64,000 nt of DNA, from assembly GCA_019421365.1 (NCBI GenBank), contig JAHZFJ010000018.1:1-64000 (forward strand), read 5' to 3'. The translations under genes were made by a program, and so were the position numbers. Under the pieces are notes generated by a model. That model was not told where the DNA came from. It was given only the letters and a program-made list of their open reading frames with translations, and ran no database searches. This DNA is from Lachnospiraceae bacterium. GTDB taxonomy: Bacteria > Bacillota > Clostridia > Lachnospirales > Lachnospiraceae. Below, piece by piece: positions 57,724 through 64,000 of the stretch; position 1 is the first letter of the stretch; the number at the start of each line of letters is the position of its first letter.

Positions 57724-58512
57724 ATGAATATAATTGAAAAGTTAATTTCCGGATATCCTTCAGGTAATGTCTCACCCCAAAATTTTATTGATCACCTTAC
57801 AATTGGAGCCGATGGTTGGGTAGGTTCATGGATAATTGTTGCTCTGACAGCGATCTTCGGTTTTCTTGTTTACATGATTCCAATTTATTTAACCGAGAAG
57901 GACAAGGTTGGTCCTTATCCACTTTGGCTTCACACCTTTTACTGTGCAGCTGACTTTATGGGTATATGGGTATTCCTAGATGCGTGGTTAAAATATGATC
58001 ACTTTTTACTATTCCTTCTGCTTTCAATTGGTGAAGCAATCTGGGTATGTATGGAGGTCTTCTGTTTGCAACGAGCTCTAACCTATGAGGCTGAGATAAA
58101 CTGGAAACCGGGAACTTCCTTTAAATCACGTTTAAAGGATATTATCATTCAGTTGGTCTGCTTCTTTGTTGGACTCAATCTGCTTCGATTTGAGCTTCAC
58201 GACAGCACCATGTGGAAATTCTGGATTTTCACTCAGGTTCTGGTTACTATTGTTCCGGGACTTGTCCTTGAAAAAAGAGGATACCGCGAAGGAAACAGCA
58301 AGCTGTTTCACATCATATTAATATGTGTTGCTCTGATATCCTTCAATCCATGGTGCAATATGTGGCTTGCTGTAGCACCAGATTTCTTCTCTATTTCCGA
58401 AAATCCTTGGTACTACATTGTTGGCGCTGTATGCCTGTTCTTCTCAATCAGAGGATTTATCATATATAATAAACTTCCTGAGAAAACAGATTTTATGAAT
58501 AAAGTAAAGTAA
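57724..58512 (+). CDS. Hypothetical seven-helix membrane protein
   Basis: This 262-residue protein has seven hydrophobic segments (about 35-58, 70-90, 93-115, 135-152, 165-182, 195-212, 225-248). Conserved-looking features are YPLWLHTFYCAADFMGIWVFLDAW and GEAIWVCMEVFCLQ, with acidic residues inside helices. No established family is recognised. AAGGAGG precedes ATG 57724. The TetR/operator arrangement suggests inducible expression, so it may respond to a small toxic or signalling compound. Confidence 0.7.
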   Translation: MNIIEKLISGYPSGNVSPQNFIDHLTIGADGWVGSWIIVALTAIFGFLVYMIPIYLTEKDKVGPYPLWLHTFYCAADFMGIWVFLDAWLKYDHFLLFLLLSIGEAIWVCMEVFCLQRALTYEAEINWKPGTSFKSRLKDIIIQLVCFFVGLNLLRFELHDSTMWKFWIFTQVLVTIVPGLVLEKRGYREGNSKLFHIILICVALISFNPWCNMWLAVAPDFFSISENPWYYIVGAVCLFFSIRGFIIYNKLPEKTDFMNKVK

Positions 58513-58515
58513 CAT

Positions 58516-58553
58516 AAAAAGGATTGGATGTATTCACTTCTCCAATCCTTTTT
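58516..58553 (+). terminator. Terminator after the membrane protein gene
   Basis: AAAAAGGATTGGA (58516-58528) pairs exactly with TCCAATCCTTTTT (58541-58553). Confidence 0.85.
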
Positions 58554-58733
58554 AAAACATTATTCTCTAAATATTTCATAGAATTAGTTTTTGAAGGTCT
58601 GCCAATTGGCTATAACATCTCTACTCAATTACAAGTATAATTCAACCATCATCTATGATATAATTTGTGTAACTAATCAGAACCACTATTTTGAAAGGTG
58701 TTTTTAGCTTTATAAATTTTGGAGGGTACAATT

Positions 58734-59357
58734 ATGATAAACAGAGAAGATATGCTGGAACTTACTAGAAGAATGACGATAAGCCGAACATCTTTTACAA
58801 GAATTGCAGGAAGCTATATCGATTCCGAAGGCTACATTGATGGAACTTTTAATACAAATTTTCTAAAACTAACTCAAAAAGACAAACAATATAATTTAAA
58901 TATTGCCAAAACAATACCATTTTCCAATACCAATGAGAATCTGAAGGAATATCCATTCACAAACAATGTCAAGGGAAATAGAGGCATGTGGAAGCTTCTT
59001 CATGCAATGAGATCCTGTGGACTCAAAAATGATGCACTAATGGATACTTTCTATGAAGTTATTGCAGAAAAGTATCAAACTAAGAATGACTATGCGATCT
59101 TGGTATTTCACGATCGATATGATGTTCCATTAAAGGCAGCGGATAAGGAACGTTTAGGAGAATCAGAGGAGGTGTTTGAATATCTAATATGTGCCATATG
59201 CCCACTGATTGGGGACTATGAACCTGGTGATCCTGATTTTGGTTTTCTATATCCTATGTTTAAGGACAGAAGTAGTGATATTCATCACATCGGAATCTTT
59301 AACAAAGACAAAGTAAATTTACAAACTAAATTAGAAGAGTTCTTATTACATGGTTAA
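58734..59357 (+). CDS. DUF4317 family protein, short form
   Basis: The 207-residue protein begins MINREDMLELTRRMTISRTSFTRIAGSYIDSEGYI, the DUF4317 N terminus, and continues with LLHAMRSCGLKNDALMDTFYEVIAEKY and PDFGFLYPMFKDRSSDIHHIGIF. Many DUF4317 proteins are about 380-400 residues; this one stops after the MFPAFDDR-like segment, so it is either a natural short variant or C-terminally truncated. GGAGGG precedes ATG 58734. Function is unknown. Confidence 0.78.
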   Translation: MINREDMLELTRRMTISRTSFTRIAGSYIDSEGYIDGTFNTNFLKLTQKDKQYNLNIAKTIPFSNTNENLKEYPFTNNVKGNRGMWKLLHAMRSCGLKNDALMDTFYEVIAEKYQTKNDYAILVFHDRYDVPLKAADKERLGESEEVFEYLICAICPLIGDYEPGDPDFGFLYPMFKDRSSDIHHIGIFNKDKVNLQTKLEEFLLHG

Positions 59358-59430
59358 GGAGTTCTATAATTTTATATAAAAATAATTTTTAATCTCCCTT
59401 TCATACATCTTAATTAAAATAAAGTAAAAA

Positions 59431-59470
59431 AAAAAATGCTATATTTATTTGTAAATATAGCATTTTTTTT
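59431..59470 (+). terminator. Terminator after DUF4317 gene
   Basis: AAAAAATGCTATATTTA (59431-59447) pairs with TAAATATAGCATTTTTT (59452-59468), with a strong T-run. Confidence 0.85.
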
Positions 59471-59547
59471 ATGGTTTACCATACTAAAACTAATATATTA
59501 ACAACACAAATTGCAATACTATTAATGAAACAGAAAGGAGATTTATT

Positions 59548-59730
59548 ATGTCAGATCCAAGAAATCCTAAAGCAGTTCCTACGAAATCATCTAGATCCAT
59601 TTATAATAATGAGTTTGGAAATATTCCTATGGAAGACAGTTATGATGATGGTGATATCCCAGAAGTTGATCTCCCAATGAACACAGAATATCAATTGCAC
59701 AACCGAACACTGAAAGATATACTTCGATAA
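59548..59730 (+). CDS. Small acidic hypothetical protein (60 aa)
   Basis: The 60-residue hydrophilic protein starts MSDPRNPKAVPTKSSRSIYN and has an acidic, proline-containing middle (MEDSYDDGDIPEVDLP) and a basic end. AAAGGAG precedes ATG 59548 at good spacing and a terminator follows, so it is probably real. An overlapping ORF from 59471 has no ribosome site. No family is recognised. Confidence 0.65.
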   Translation: MSDPRNPKAVPTKSSRSIYNNEFGNIPMEDSYDDGDIPEVDLPMNTEYQLHNRTLKDILR

Positions 59731-59753
59731 TAATATCAATCGTATTAAAACAA

Positions 59754-59797
59754 AATCCCATGACTCTATTCATTTGAGTTAATAGATTCATGGGATT
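59754..59797. terminator. Bidirectional terminator between the 60-aa gene and mscL
   Basis: AATCCCATGACTCTATT (59754-59770) pairs with AATAGATTCATGGGATT (59781-59797) between convergent genes. Confidence 0.75.
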
Positions 59798-59812
59798 GAC
59801 TACATATCAAGT

Positions 59813-60244
59813 CTATTCAGATTTGTTTTCCTCAATGGCTTCCAATTCAGAAGTACAGTGTGGACAACGAGTTGCAGCAATTGGAATTTCAGAATAACAA
59901 TATTGGCATTTTCTAGTTTTAGGAGCTTCTTTAGGTTCCTTCTCTTTTCCTATATTGGATAACCTATTAACCGCCTTCAAAAACAAAAATATAACAAATG
60001 CCATGATAGTAAAGTTAATCACAGCTGTCAAAAAAGCACCATATCGTATTTCTACGCCGCGTACCGTTGCAACCATAGCAGTGAAATCTGTCTTGGCAAA
60101 CAACCCAATCAAGGGAGAAATCACATCTTCAGTCAGAGACTTAACTATCGATTGAAAAGCACCACCGATAATAACACCAATTGCAAGATCCACTACATTT
60201 CCACGTAATGCAAATTCTTTGAATTCTTTAAAAAACTGTTTCAT
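59813..60244 (-). CDS. mscL: Large-conductance mechanosensitive channel MscL with C-terminal zinc ribbon
   Basis: The N-terminal 95 residues are a standard MscL: KEFKEFALRGNVVDLAIGVIIGGAFQSIVKSLTEDVISPLIGL (TM1 gate, about 8-50) and AVINFTIMAFVIFLFLKAVNRL (TM2). The C-terminal cytoplasmic helix is replaced or extended by KCQYCYSEIPIAATRCPHCTSELE (about 111-134), a two-CxxC zinc ribbon. MscL opens under membrane tension to release solutes. ATG 60244 is preceded by AGAGG; a GTG at 60250 is less likely. Total length 143 is slightly above the usual 130-140. Confidence 0.93.
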   Translation of the reverse strand: MKQFFKEFKEFALRGNVVDLAIGVIIGGAFQSIVKSLTEDVISPLIGLFAKTDFTAMVATVRGVEIRYGAFLTAVINFTIMAFVIFLFLKAVNRLSNIGKEKEPKEAPKTRKCQYCYSEIPIAATRCPHCTSELEAIEENKSE

Positions 60245-60461
60245 ATTCACCTCTTCTTACACATCCCACAATAATAAAAATTGTTTCCGTTTTCGACATT
60301 ATAATACCACATATTGAAGTAGGTGTAAAATAATTATTACGTTCATTTCGAAAGAAGGGGGGTAGAAAAAGTTTATTGATTACTTTTACATGTATAAAGA
60401 GAAGGATGGAATTTAAATTTATCAGTTATTCATAATTTTTAATTTATATAACAGTAAATAC

Positions 60462-60490
60462 TTTACATTTTATACAAAATATGGTATCAT
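60462..60490 (+). promoter_or_regulatory. Promoter of the PTS operon
   Basis: TTTACA (60462-60467), 17-bp spacer, TATCAT (60485-60490), positioned about 24 bases upstream of the RAT element. Confidence 0.6.
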
Positions 60491-60513
60491 ACAAACATAT
60501 TAAAATATTGACT

Positions 60514-60542
60514 GGATTGTTACTGGTAAAGCAGGCAAGACC
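60514..60542 (+). promoter_or_regulatory. Ribonucleic antiterminator (RAT) site
   Basis: GGATTGTTACTGGTAAAGCA (from 60514) followed by GGCAAGACC closely matches the BglG/LicT family RAT consensus (GGATTGTTACTGNNNNNGCAGGCAAAACC). Its 3' end overlaps the left arm of the following terminator, so bound antiterminator would prevent terminator folding. Confidence 0.88.
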
Positions 60543-60590
60543 AAATTATGTATAAGGCTTGAGGGCTTTTGCATAGTTTGGTCTTTTTTT
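60538..60590 (+). terminator. Regulated leader terminator of the PTS operon
   Basis: AGACCAAATTATG (60538-60550) pairs with CATAGTTTGGTCT (60572-60584), one mismatch, followed by T8. It shares bases with the RAT, giving the classical mutually exclusive switch. Confidence 0.88.
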
Positions 60591-60605
60591 TGGAGAATGG
60601 TGAAA

Positions 60606-61445
60606 ATGAAAATTCATAAATTGATTAATAACAATGTGCTGTCTGCCTTTGATGAAAATAAAAAGGAGATCGTTGTTATGGGATGTGGAATTGGTTATAA
60701 AGCAAAACCGGGAGACTTGATTGATGAGGCCAGAATAGAGAAAGTTTTTCGTATTGAGAACAGCACATTATCCAGACAGTTTCAAGATATGCTTACCAAT
60801 ATGCCCATGGAGCATATGAAGATTTCAACTGACATCATAGCATATGCACAAAATGAATGTGGAATGAAGTTGAACCAGAGTATCTATGTAGCATTGACGG
60901 ATCATATTAATTTTGCCATTCAGCGTTATCGGGAGGGCCTTGAGGTGACGAATGCTCTCTTATTTGAAATTCGTCAATTCTATCACCGTGAATATGTAAT
61001 TGGAGAATACGCGTTGCGGCTTTTGGCTGAGCGGCTGGATGTGCGCTTCCAAGAAGATGAAGCAGGATTTATTGCACTTCATTTTGTAAATGCACAGTTT
61101 GATTTCAAAGCACAGGATACTTACGCAATCACTAACATCATGCAAAAATGTATTCAGATTGTGGAAAACGAATTTAGCGTGAAGCTAAACATAAACTCCA
61201 TGCATTATGAGCGATTTCTTGCTCACCTAAAATTCTTTGCAAGAAGGGTCCTTTTTAGTAAGGAACTTTTGCCGAATGAAGAACCAGAATTTGCAAATAT
61301 GATTGAGCAGAAATATCTACCTGAATTCGTCTGTGCAAAGAAAATGACAGATTATATAGAAAAAGAATACAATTGTGTGGTTACACGGGAAGAAACGATG
61401 TATTTTGCAATACATATCAAAAGAGTACTTTTAGAAGATTCATAA
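60606..61445 (+). CDS. BglG/LicT family transcriptional antiterminator
   Basis: The 279-residue protein has the N-terminal RNA-binding CAT domain (MKIHKLINNNVLSAFDENKKEIVVMGCGIGYKAKPGD, 1-55) and two PRD modules (about 65-170 and 171-275) with the conserved His phosphorylation positions (DHINFA, HREYVIGEYAL, HFVNAQF, FAIHIKRV). It is activated or silenced through PTS phosphorylation and binds the RAT upstream of its own gene. ATG 60606 has GGAG at fair spacing; ATG 60597 overlaps that site. It is the first gene of the IIA/IIC-IIB operon. Confidence 0.92.
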   Translation: MKIHKLINNNVLSAFDENKKEIVVMGCGIGYKAKPGDLIDEARIEKVFRIENSTLSRQFQDMLTNMPMEHMKISTDIIAYAQNECGMKLNQSIYVALTDHINFAIQRYREGLEVTNALLFEIRQFYHREYVIGEYALRLLAERLDVRFQEDEAGFIALHFVNAQFDFKAQDTYAITNIMQKCIQIVENEFSVKLNINSMHYERFLAHLKFFARRVLFSKELLPNEEPEFANMIEQKYLPEFVCAKKMTDYIEKEYNCVVTREETMYFAIHIKRVLLEDS

Positions 61446-61473
61446 TAATATAGTGGTAGAAAGAGGTGGTATC

Positions 61474-61959
61474 TTGTTTGGATTATTTAAGAAAAAAGAA
61501 AATAAATTGCAGATTGGTGCTCCGCTAAAGGGAATGGCAATTCCTCTTCAGGAAGTAAGTGACCCGACCTTTGGAGAAGGAATTTTGGGTAATGGTATGG
61601 CAATTCAACCGGAGGAAGGCAAAATATACGCACCTGTTGATGGTGATGTTACTTTATTGTTTGATACACTGCATGCGGTTAGCATCACCAGCGAGGATGA
61701 TGTCGAAATACTGGTACATATTGGACTTGATACGGTAGTCTTAAAGGGAGAACATTTTATAGCCCATACTCAGACTGGAGCCAAAGTAAAAAAAGGAGAC
61801 TTGCTGCTGGAAGTAGATTTGGAACAGGTAAAAGCTGCTGGATATGATGTGGTTACACCAATCATTATCTGTAATACTTCTGATTACGAAGCTGTAGAAG
61901 CTGTGACCGGCAATGTAGTCGCACCGGGTGACGTGATTCTTGAAATCACCAAAAAGTAA
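61474..61959 (+). CDS. PTS glucose-type IIA protein
   Basis: The protein of about 161 residues is an EIIA-Glc-like domain: GAPLKGMAIPLQEVSDPTFGEGILGNGMAIQPEEGKIYAPVDGDVTLLFDTLHAVSI (about 17-75) and VEILVHIGLDTVVLKGEHFIAHTQTGAKVKKGDLLLEVDLEQVKAAGYD with the phospho-acceptor His in VHIGLDT (His about 83) and a second His upstream. The start is uncertain: TTG 61474 with AGAGGTGG upstream fits the family N terminus; the frame is open from 61453 (GTG). It supplies phosphate to the IIB domain of the downstream protein. Confidence 0.88.
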   Translation: MFGLFKKKENKLQIGAPLKGMAIPLQEVSDPTFGEGILGNGMAIQPEEGKIYAPVDGDVTLLFDTLHAVSITSEDDVEILVHIGLDTVVLKGEHFIAHTQTGAKVKKGDLLLEVDLEQVKAAGYDVVTPIIICNTSDYEAVEAVTGNVVAPGDVILEITKK

Positions 61960-61970
61960 TCTTGTATTTT

Positions 61971-61987
61971 AACCGGAACTTCCGGTT
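61971..61987 (+). other. Intercistronic hairpin between IIA and IIC-IIB genes
   Basis: AACCGGA-ACT-TCCGGTT is a perfect seven-base stem with a three-base loop in the 66-bp gap. No T-run follows, so it may set the expression ratio or stabilise the message. Confidence 0.5.
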
Positions 61988-62025
61988 TAAATAAGAAAAG
62001 GGTCAAGAAAAAGGAGGACGAAGTT

Positions 62026-63495
62026 ATGATGAAAAAACTTCAAAAATTAGGGAAAGCATTAATGCTTCCTGTGGCATGCTTGCCAATTTGCGGTATCCTA
62101 ATGGGTATCGGTTATGCTTTATGTCCTTCCACTATGCAGGGTGGAGATGTGAATGGAATTCTTGAACTAATTGGTTTCTTCCTGGTAAAAGCAGGTGGAG
62201 CACTGATTGATAACATGGCACTTCTGTTCGTTATTGGTGTCGGTGTTGGCCTGGCAGTGGATAACGATGGTACTGCTGGACTATCTGCACTGGTATCCTG
62301 GCTGATGATTACTAATCTGCTTTCTCAGGGCACAGTTACAACTCTAATGCCTTCTATCACAGAGAACCAAAATTCTATGATTGCATTTGGTAAGATTGCC
62401 AATCCATTTATTGGTATTCTCGCAGGTATCATTGGTGCTCTATGTTACAACAAATTTAAAAACACAAAGCTTCCAGATTGGTTATCCTTCTTCAGCGGTA
62501 AACGCTGTGTTGCAATCATATCCGGTGTGGTTTCCATCGTAGTTGCTGCAATCCTGTTGTTCGTATGGCCTGTAATCTTCGGTGCACTGGTTTCTGTTGG
62601 TAATGGTATTGCCGGACTTGGAGCAGTTGGCGCTGGTATCTATGCATTCTTAAACCGTCTGTTAATTCCAACCGGTTTACATCATGCACTAAACAACGTA
62701 TTCTGGTTTGATACCATTGGACTTGGTGATTTAACTCACTTCTGGGCGGGCGAAACTTCTGCAGATGTTTCTTGGAGCCTTGGTATGTACATGTCCGGAT
62801 TCTTTCCAGCTATGATGTTCGGTATTCCTGGTGCAGCTCTGGCAATGATTCAGACTGCAAAACAAACGAAGAAAAAAGTTGCCATCGGTCTTGTAGCTTC
62901 CGCAGCTCTCTGTGCATTCATCTGTGGTGTTACTGAACCATTTGAGTTTGGTTTCATGTTCTTGGCTCCTGGCCTTTATGTAATCTATGCCTTACTATAT
63001 GGTATTTTCACAGCAATCACATCACTGGTTGGTTTCCGTGCAGGTTTCAGTTTCTCAGCTGGTGCAACCGACTTAGTTTTCTCTGCTTCCTTACCAGCAG
63101 CACAGAATACATGGATGATCATTCCTCTTGGAATCGCAGCTTTTGTTGTATTCTACCTGGTATTTCGTTTTGCAATTGTTAAGTTCAACTTAAAGACACC
63201 AGGCCGTGAAGATGACGAAGAGGATGAGGCAGCTGTTACACTTGCAAATGATAACTACACAGAAATTGCAAGTGTAATCCTTAACGGTCTCGGTGGCAAG
63301 GACAATGTTACATCGATTGATAACTGTATTACAAGACTTCGTCTCGAAGTAAAAGACCAAACATTGGTGAATGATAAGATTATAAAATCTGCCGGAGTAG
63401 CCGGTGTTATCCGCCCAAGTAAGACTTCTGTACAGGTAGTTGTTGGAACAAAGGTACAGTTCGTAGCGGATGAATTCAAAAAACTATGTAAGTAA
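62026..63495 (+). CDS. PTS transporter IIC-IIB, glucose/N-acetylglucosamine family
   Basis: The 489-residue protein has a IIC membrane domain (about 1-390): LPVACLPICGILMGIGYAL, TGLHHALNNVFWFDTIGLGD and FICGVTEPFEFGFMFLAP with the conserved Glu. A linker follows, then a C-terminal IIB domain (about 410-489) with phospho-Cys in IDNCITRLRLEVKD. The TGLHHALN, MSGFFPAMMFGIPGAALAM and GVTEPFEF segments are closest in type to NagE/PtsG family members, so N-acetylglucosamine or glucose-like sugars are likely. AAGGAGG precedes ATG 62026. It lacks a fused IIA, which is supplied by the gene upstream. Confidence 0.92.
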   Translation: MMKKLQKLGKALMLPVACLPICGILMGIGYALCPSTMQGGDVNGILELIGFFLVKAGGALIDNMALLFVIGVGVGLAVDNDGTAGLSALVSWLMITNLLSQGTVTTLMPSITENQNSMIAFGKIANPFIGILAGIIGALCYNKFKNTKLPDWLSFFSGKRCVAIISGVVSIVVAAILLFVWPVIFGALVSVGNGIAGLGAVGAGIYAFLNRLLIPTGLHHALNNVFWFDTIGLGDLTHFWAGETSADVSWSLGMYMSGFFPAMMFGIPGAALAMIQTAKQTKKKVAIGLVASAALCAFICGVTEPFEFGFMFLAPGLYVIYALLYGIFTAITSLVGFRAGFSFSAGATDLVFSASLPAAQNTWMIIPLGIAAFVVFYLVFRFAIVKFNLKTPGREDDEEDEAAVTLANDNYTEIASVILNGLGGKDNVTSIDNCITRLRLEVKDQTLVNDKIIKSAGVAGVIRPSKTSVQVVVGTKVQFVADEFKKLCK

Positions 63496-63551
63496 AATAC
63501 TTAGTGATTTACATATTTACTCCTTAAACAAAGTGAGCTTTACACACTCTC

Positions 63552-63586
63552 AACTCCCCTCCTTAACTATGAATAGGAGGGGAGTT
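63552..63586 (+). terminator. Terminator after the PTS operon
   Basis: AACTCCCCTCCT (63552-63563) pairs exactly with AGGAGGGGAGTT (63575-63586), followed by CTTCTT. It may also end the convergent lactonase gene. Confidence 0.8.
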
Positions 63587-63663
63587 CTTCTTAATTAATC
63601 TGCTGCGAATTCTTTCTTCCTATTAGAGAAATGCCAAATACCCTGTAGGCATCATAGGTAATT

Positions 63664-64000
63664 TTACTTTAAGATAACTCTTTCTCCATGTTTTCCAACC
63701 CAAGCCTTTAAATGTGGATATTTAACCCTAAGATAACTTGTAAATAATTCTGGATTCTCACTATTTCCCGGAAACATCTCATAATGCCCTGGAACTACAA
63801 GATCCGGTTCTATATAACCCGCCAAATCCGTAGCTTCCTGATAGGTCATATTTCCAATAATATTGTTTTCTAATCGTTTTGCATCTCTACCGTTAATGGG
63901 TAGAAAGATTGCATTAAAATGACCATTTACCCTTAATTTTTCATATAACTCTGGATAAATACAGGTATCGTCTGCATGATAGATCTTTACCCCATTTCCC
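63664..64000 (-). CDS. UlaG-like MBL fold metal-dependent hydrolase (partial, continues past right edge)
   Basis: The visible C-terminal 111 codons read IYHADDTCIYPELYEKLRVN, GHFNAIFLPINGRDA and LVVPGHYEMFPGNSENP. The HADDT, FLPINGRDA and PGHYEMF motifs are those of UlaG, the L-ascorbate-6-phosphate lactonase of the metallo-beta-lactamase fold. The N-terminal half with the HxHxDH motif lies outside the window. An internal Met at 63849 is not the start, as the same frame is open to the edge. It is convergent with the PTS operon. Confidence 0.82.
   Translation of the reverse strand, partial: GNGVKIYHADDTCIYPELYEKLRVNGHFNAIFLPINGRDAKRLENNIIGNMTYQEATDLAGYIEPDLVVPGHYEMFPGNSENPELFTSYLRVKYPHLKAWVGKHGERVILK

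Larger units (their letters stand above)
60245..60596. other. Leader region of the PTS operon
   Basis: The 352 bp contain the mscL promoter side (left), a poly-G patch near 60356 without obvious role, and the antitermination leader of the PTS operon with its promoter, RAT and terminator (60462-60590). Confidence 0.7.

Noticed and set aside
59471..59680. 69-codon ORF overlapping the small acidic protein gene
   Set aside because: It starts inside the preceding terminator and lacks a ribosome site.

Overview
This is a 64 kb stretch of a low-GC Firmicutes chromosome. Strong AGGAGG-type ribosome binding sites, frequent TTG starts, many small stand-alone regulators (MarR, LysR x2, Crp, TetR x2, Rrf2, MerR, PadR, an ECF sigma factor, a BglG-type antiterminator), a dockerin-like secreted metallopeptidase, a BspA-like leucine-rich repeat protein and desulfoferrodoxin together point to an anaerobic Clostridia, most likely a Lachnospiraceae (Lachnoclostridium-like) species. 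That placement is inference from gene content. No rRNA, tRNA, CRISPR, phage or intact insertion sequence was seen.

Layout. 1-9 kb is a redox and electrophile-response region: azoreductase plus pirin under a MarR regulator with two matching palindromic operators, a DUF1275 membrane protein, a LysR regulator, a ferredoxin-nitroreductase, a zinc-ribbon miniprotein at 5283-5435, a flavin reductase divergent from an Old Yellow Enzyme homologue with two inverted 28-bp sites between them, and an aldehyde dehydrogenase. 9.4-14 kb holds a desulfoferrodoxin with an altered N-terminal metal site, an HrtAB/MacB-like ABC exporter beside a Crp-family regulator, and a YjjG-like HAD nucleotidase. 13.6-20 kb has GNAT and aldo/keto reductase genes, a patch of decayed gene fragments, a UbiD/UbiX/LpdD-like aromatic acid decarboxylase operon divergent from its LysR regulator, and a broken DNA alkylation repair gene.

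20-30 kb is extracellular: a 445-residue Ig-like protein whose N-terminal region resembles cohesin, a 1705-residue M60-like metallopeptidase with a dockerin-like module, a cupin, and a BspA-like protein. 30-38 kb: a tandem HD/HD-GYP protein, TetR divergent from a YhgE/Pip membrane protein, Rrf2 divergent from an FMN-binding protein plus ferredoxin, a TIM-barrel isomerase, and a small gene interrupted by one amber codon. 38-47 kb: small hypothetical proteins, MerR with a typical 19-bp-spacer promoter before a MATE pump, an ECF sigma factor overlapping its DUF4179 partner, PadR with two DUF1048 proteins, a CcdA-thioredoxin fusion, and a 2H phosphodiesterase. 47-60 kb: an HD phosphohydrolase, a MBOAT/DHHW O-acylation pair, a DUF1576 membrane protein with a translationally coupled partner, a truncated chemotaxis receptor, a DUF4300 lipoprotein, a TetR/membrane protein pair around a perfect 36-bp inverted repeat, a DUF4317 protein, and MscL with a zinc-ribbon tail. 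60-64 kb is a PTS operon (antiterminator, IIA, IIC-IIB) preceded by a RAT/terminator switch, then a UlaG-like lactonase fragment leaving the right edge.

Themes: most regulators lie next to their presumed targets with readable operators. Decayed genes recur (15.1-16.0, 19.5-19.9, 37.3-37.4, 53.9-55.3 and perhaps 56.5 kb). Two ~250-280 bp imperfect palindromes (4032-4309, 20187-20440) are the main unexplained noncoding structures. The best candidates for something undescribed are the dockerin/cohesin-like operon at 20.4-27.0 kb, the MscL-zinc ribbon, the DUF1576 pair and the long palindromes.
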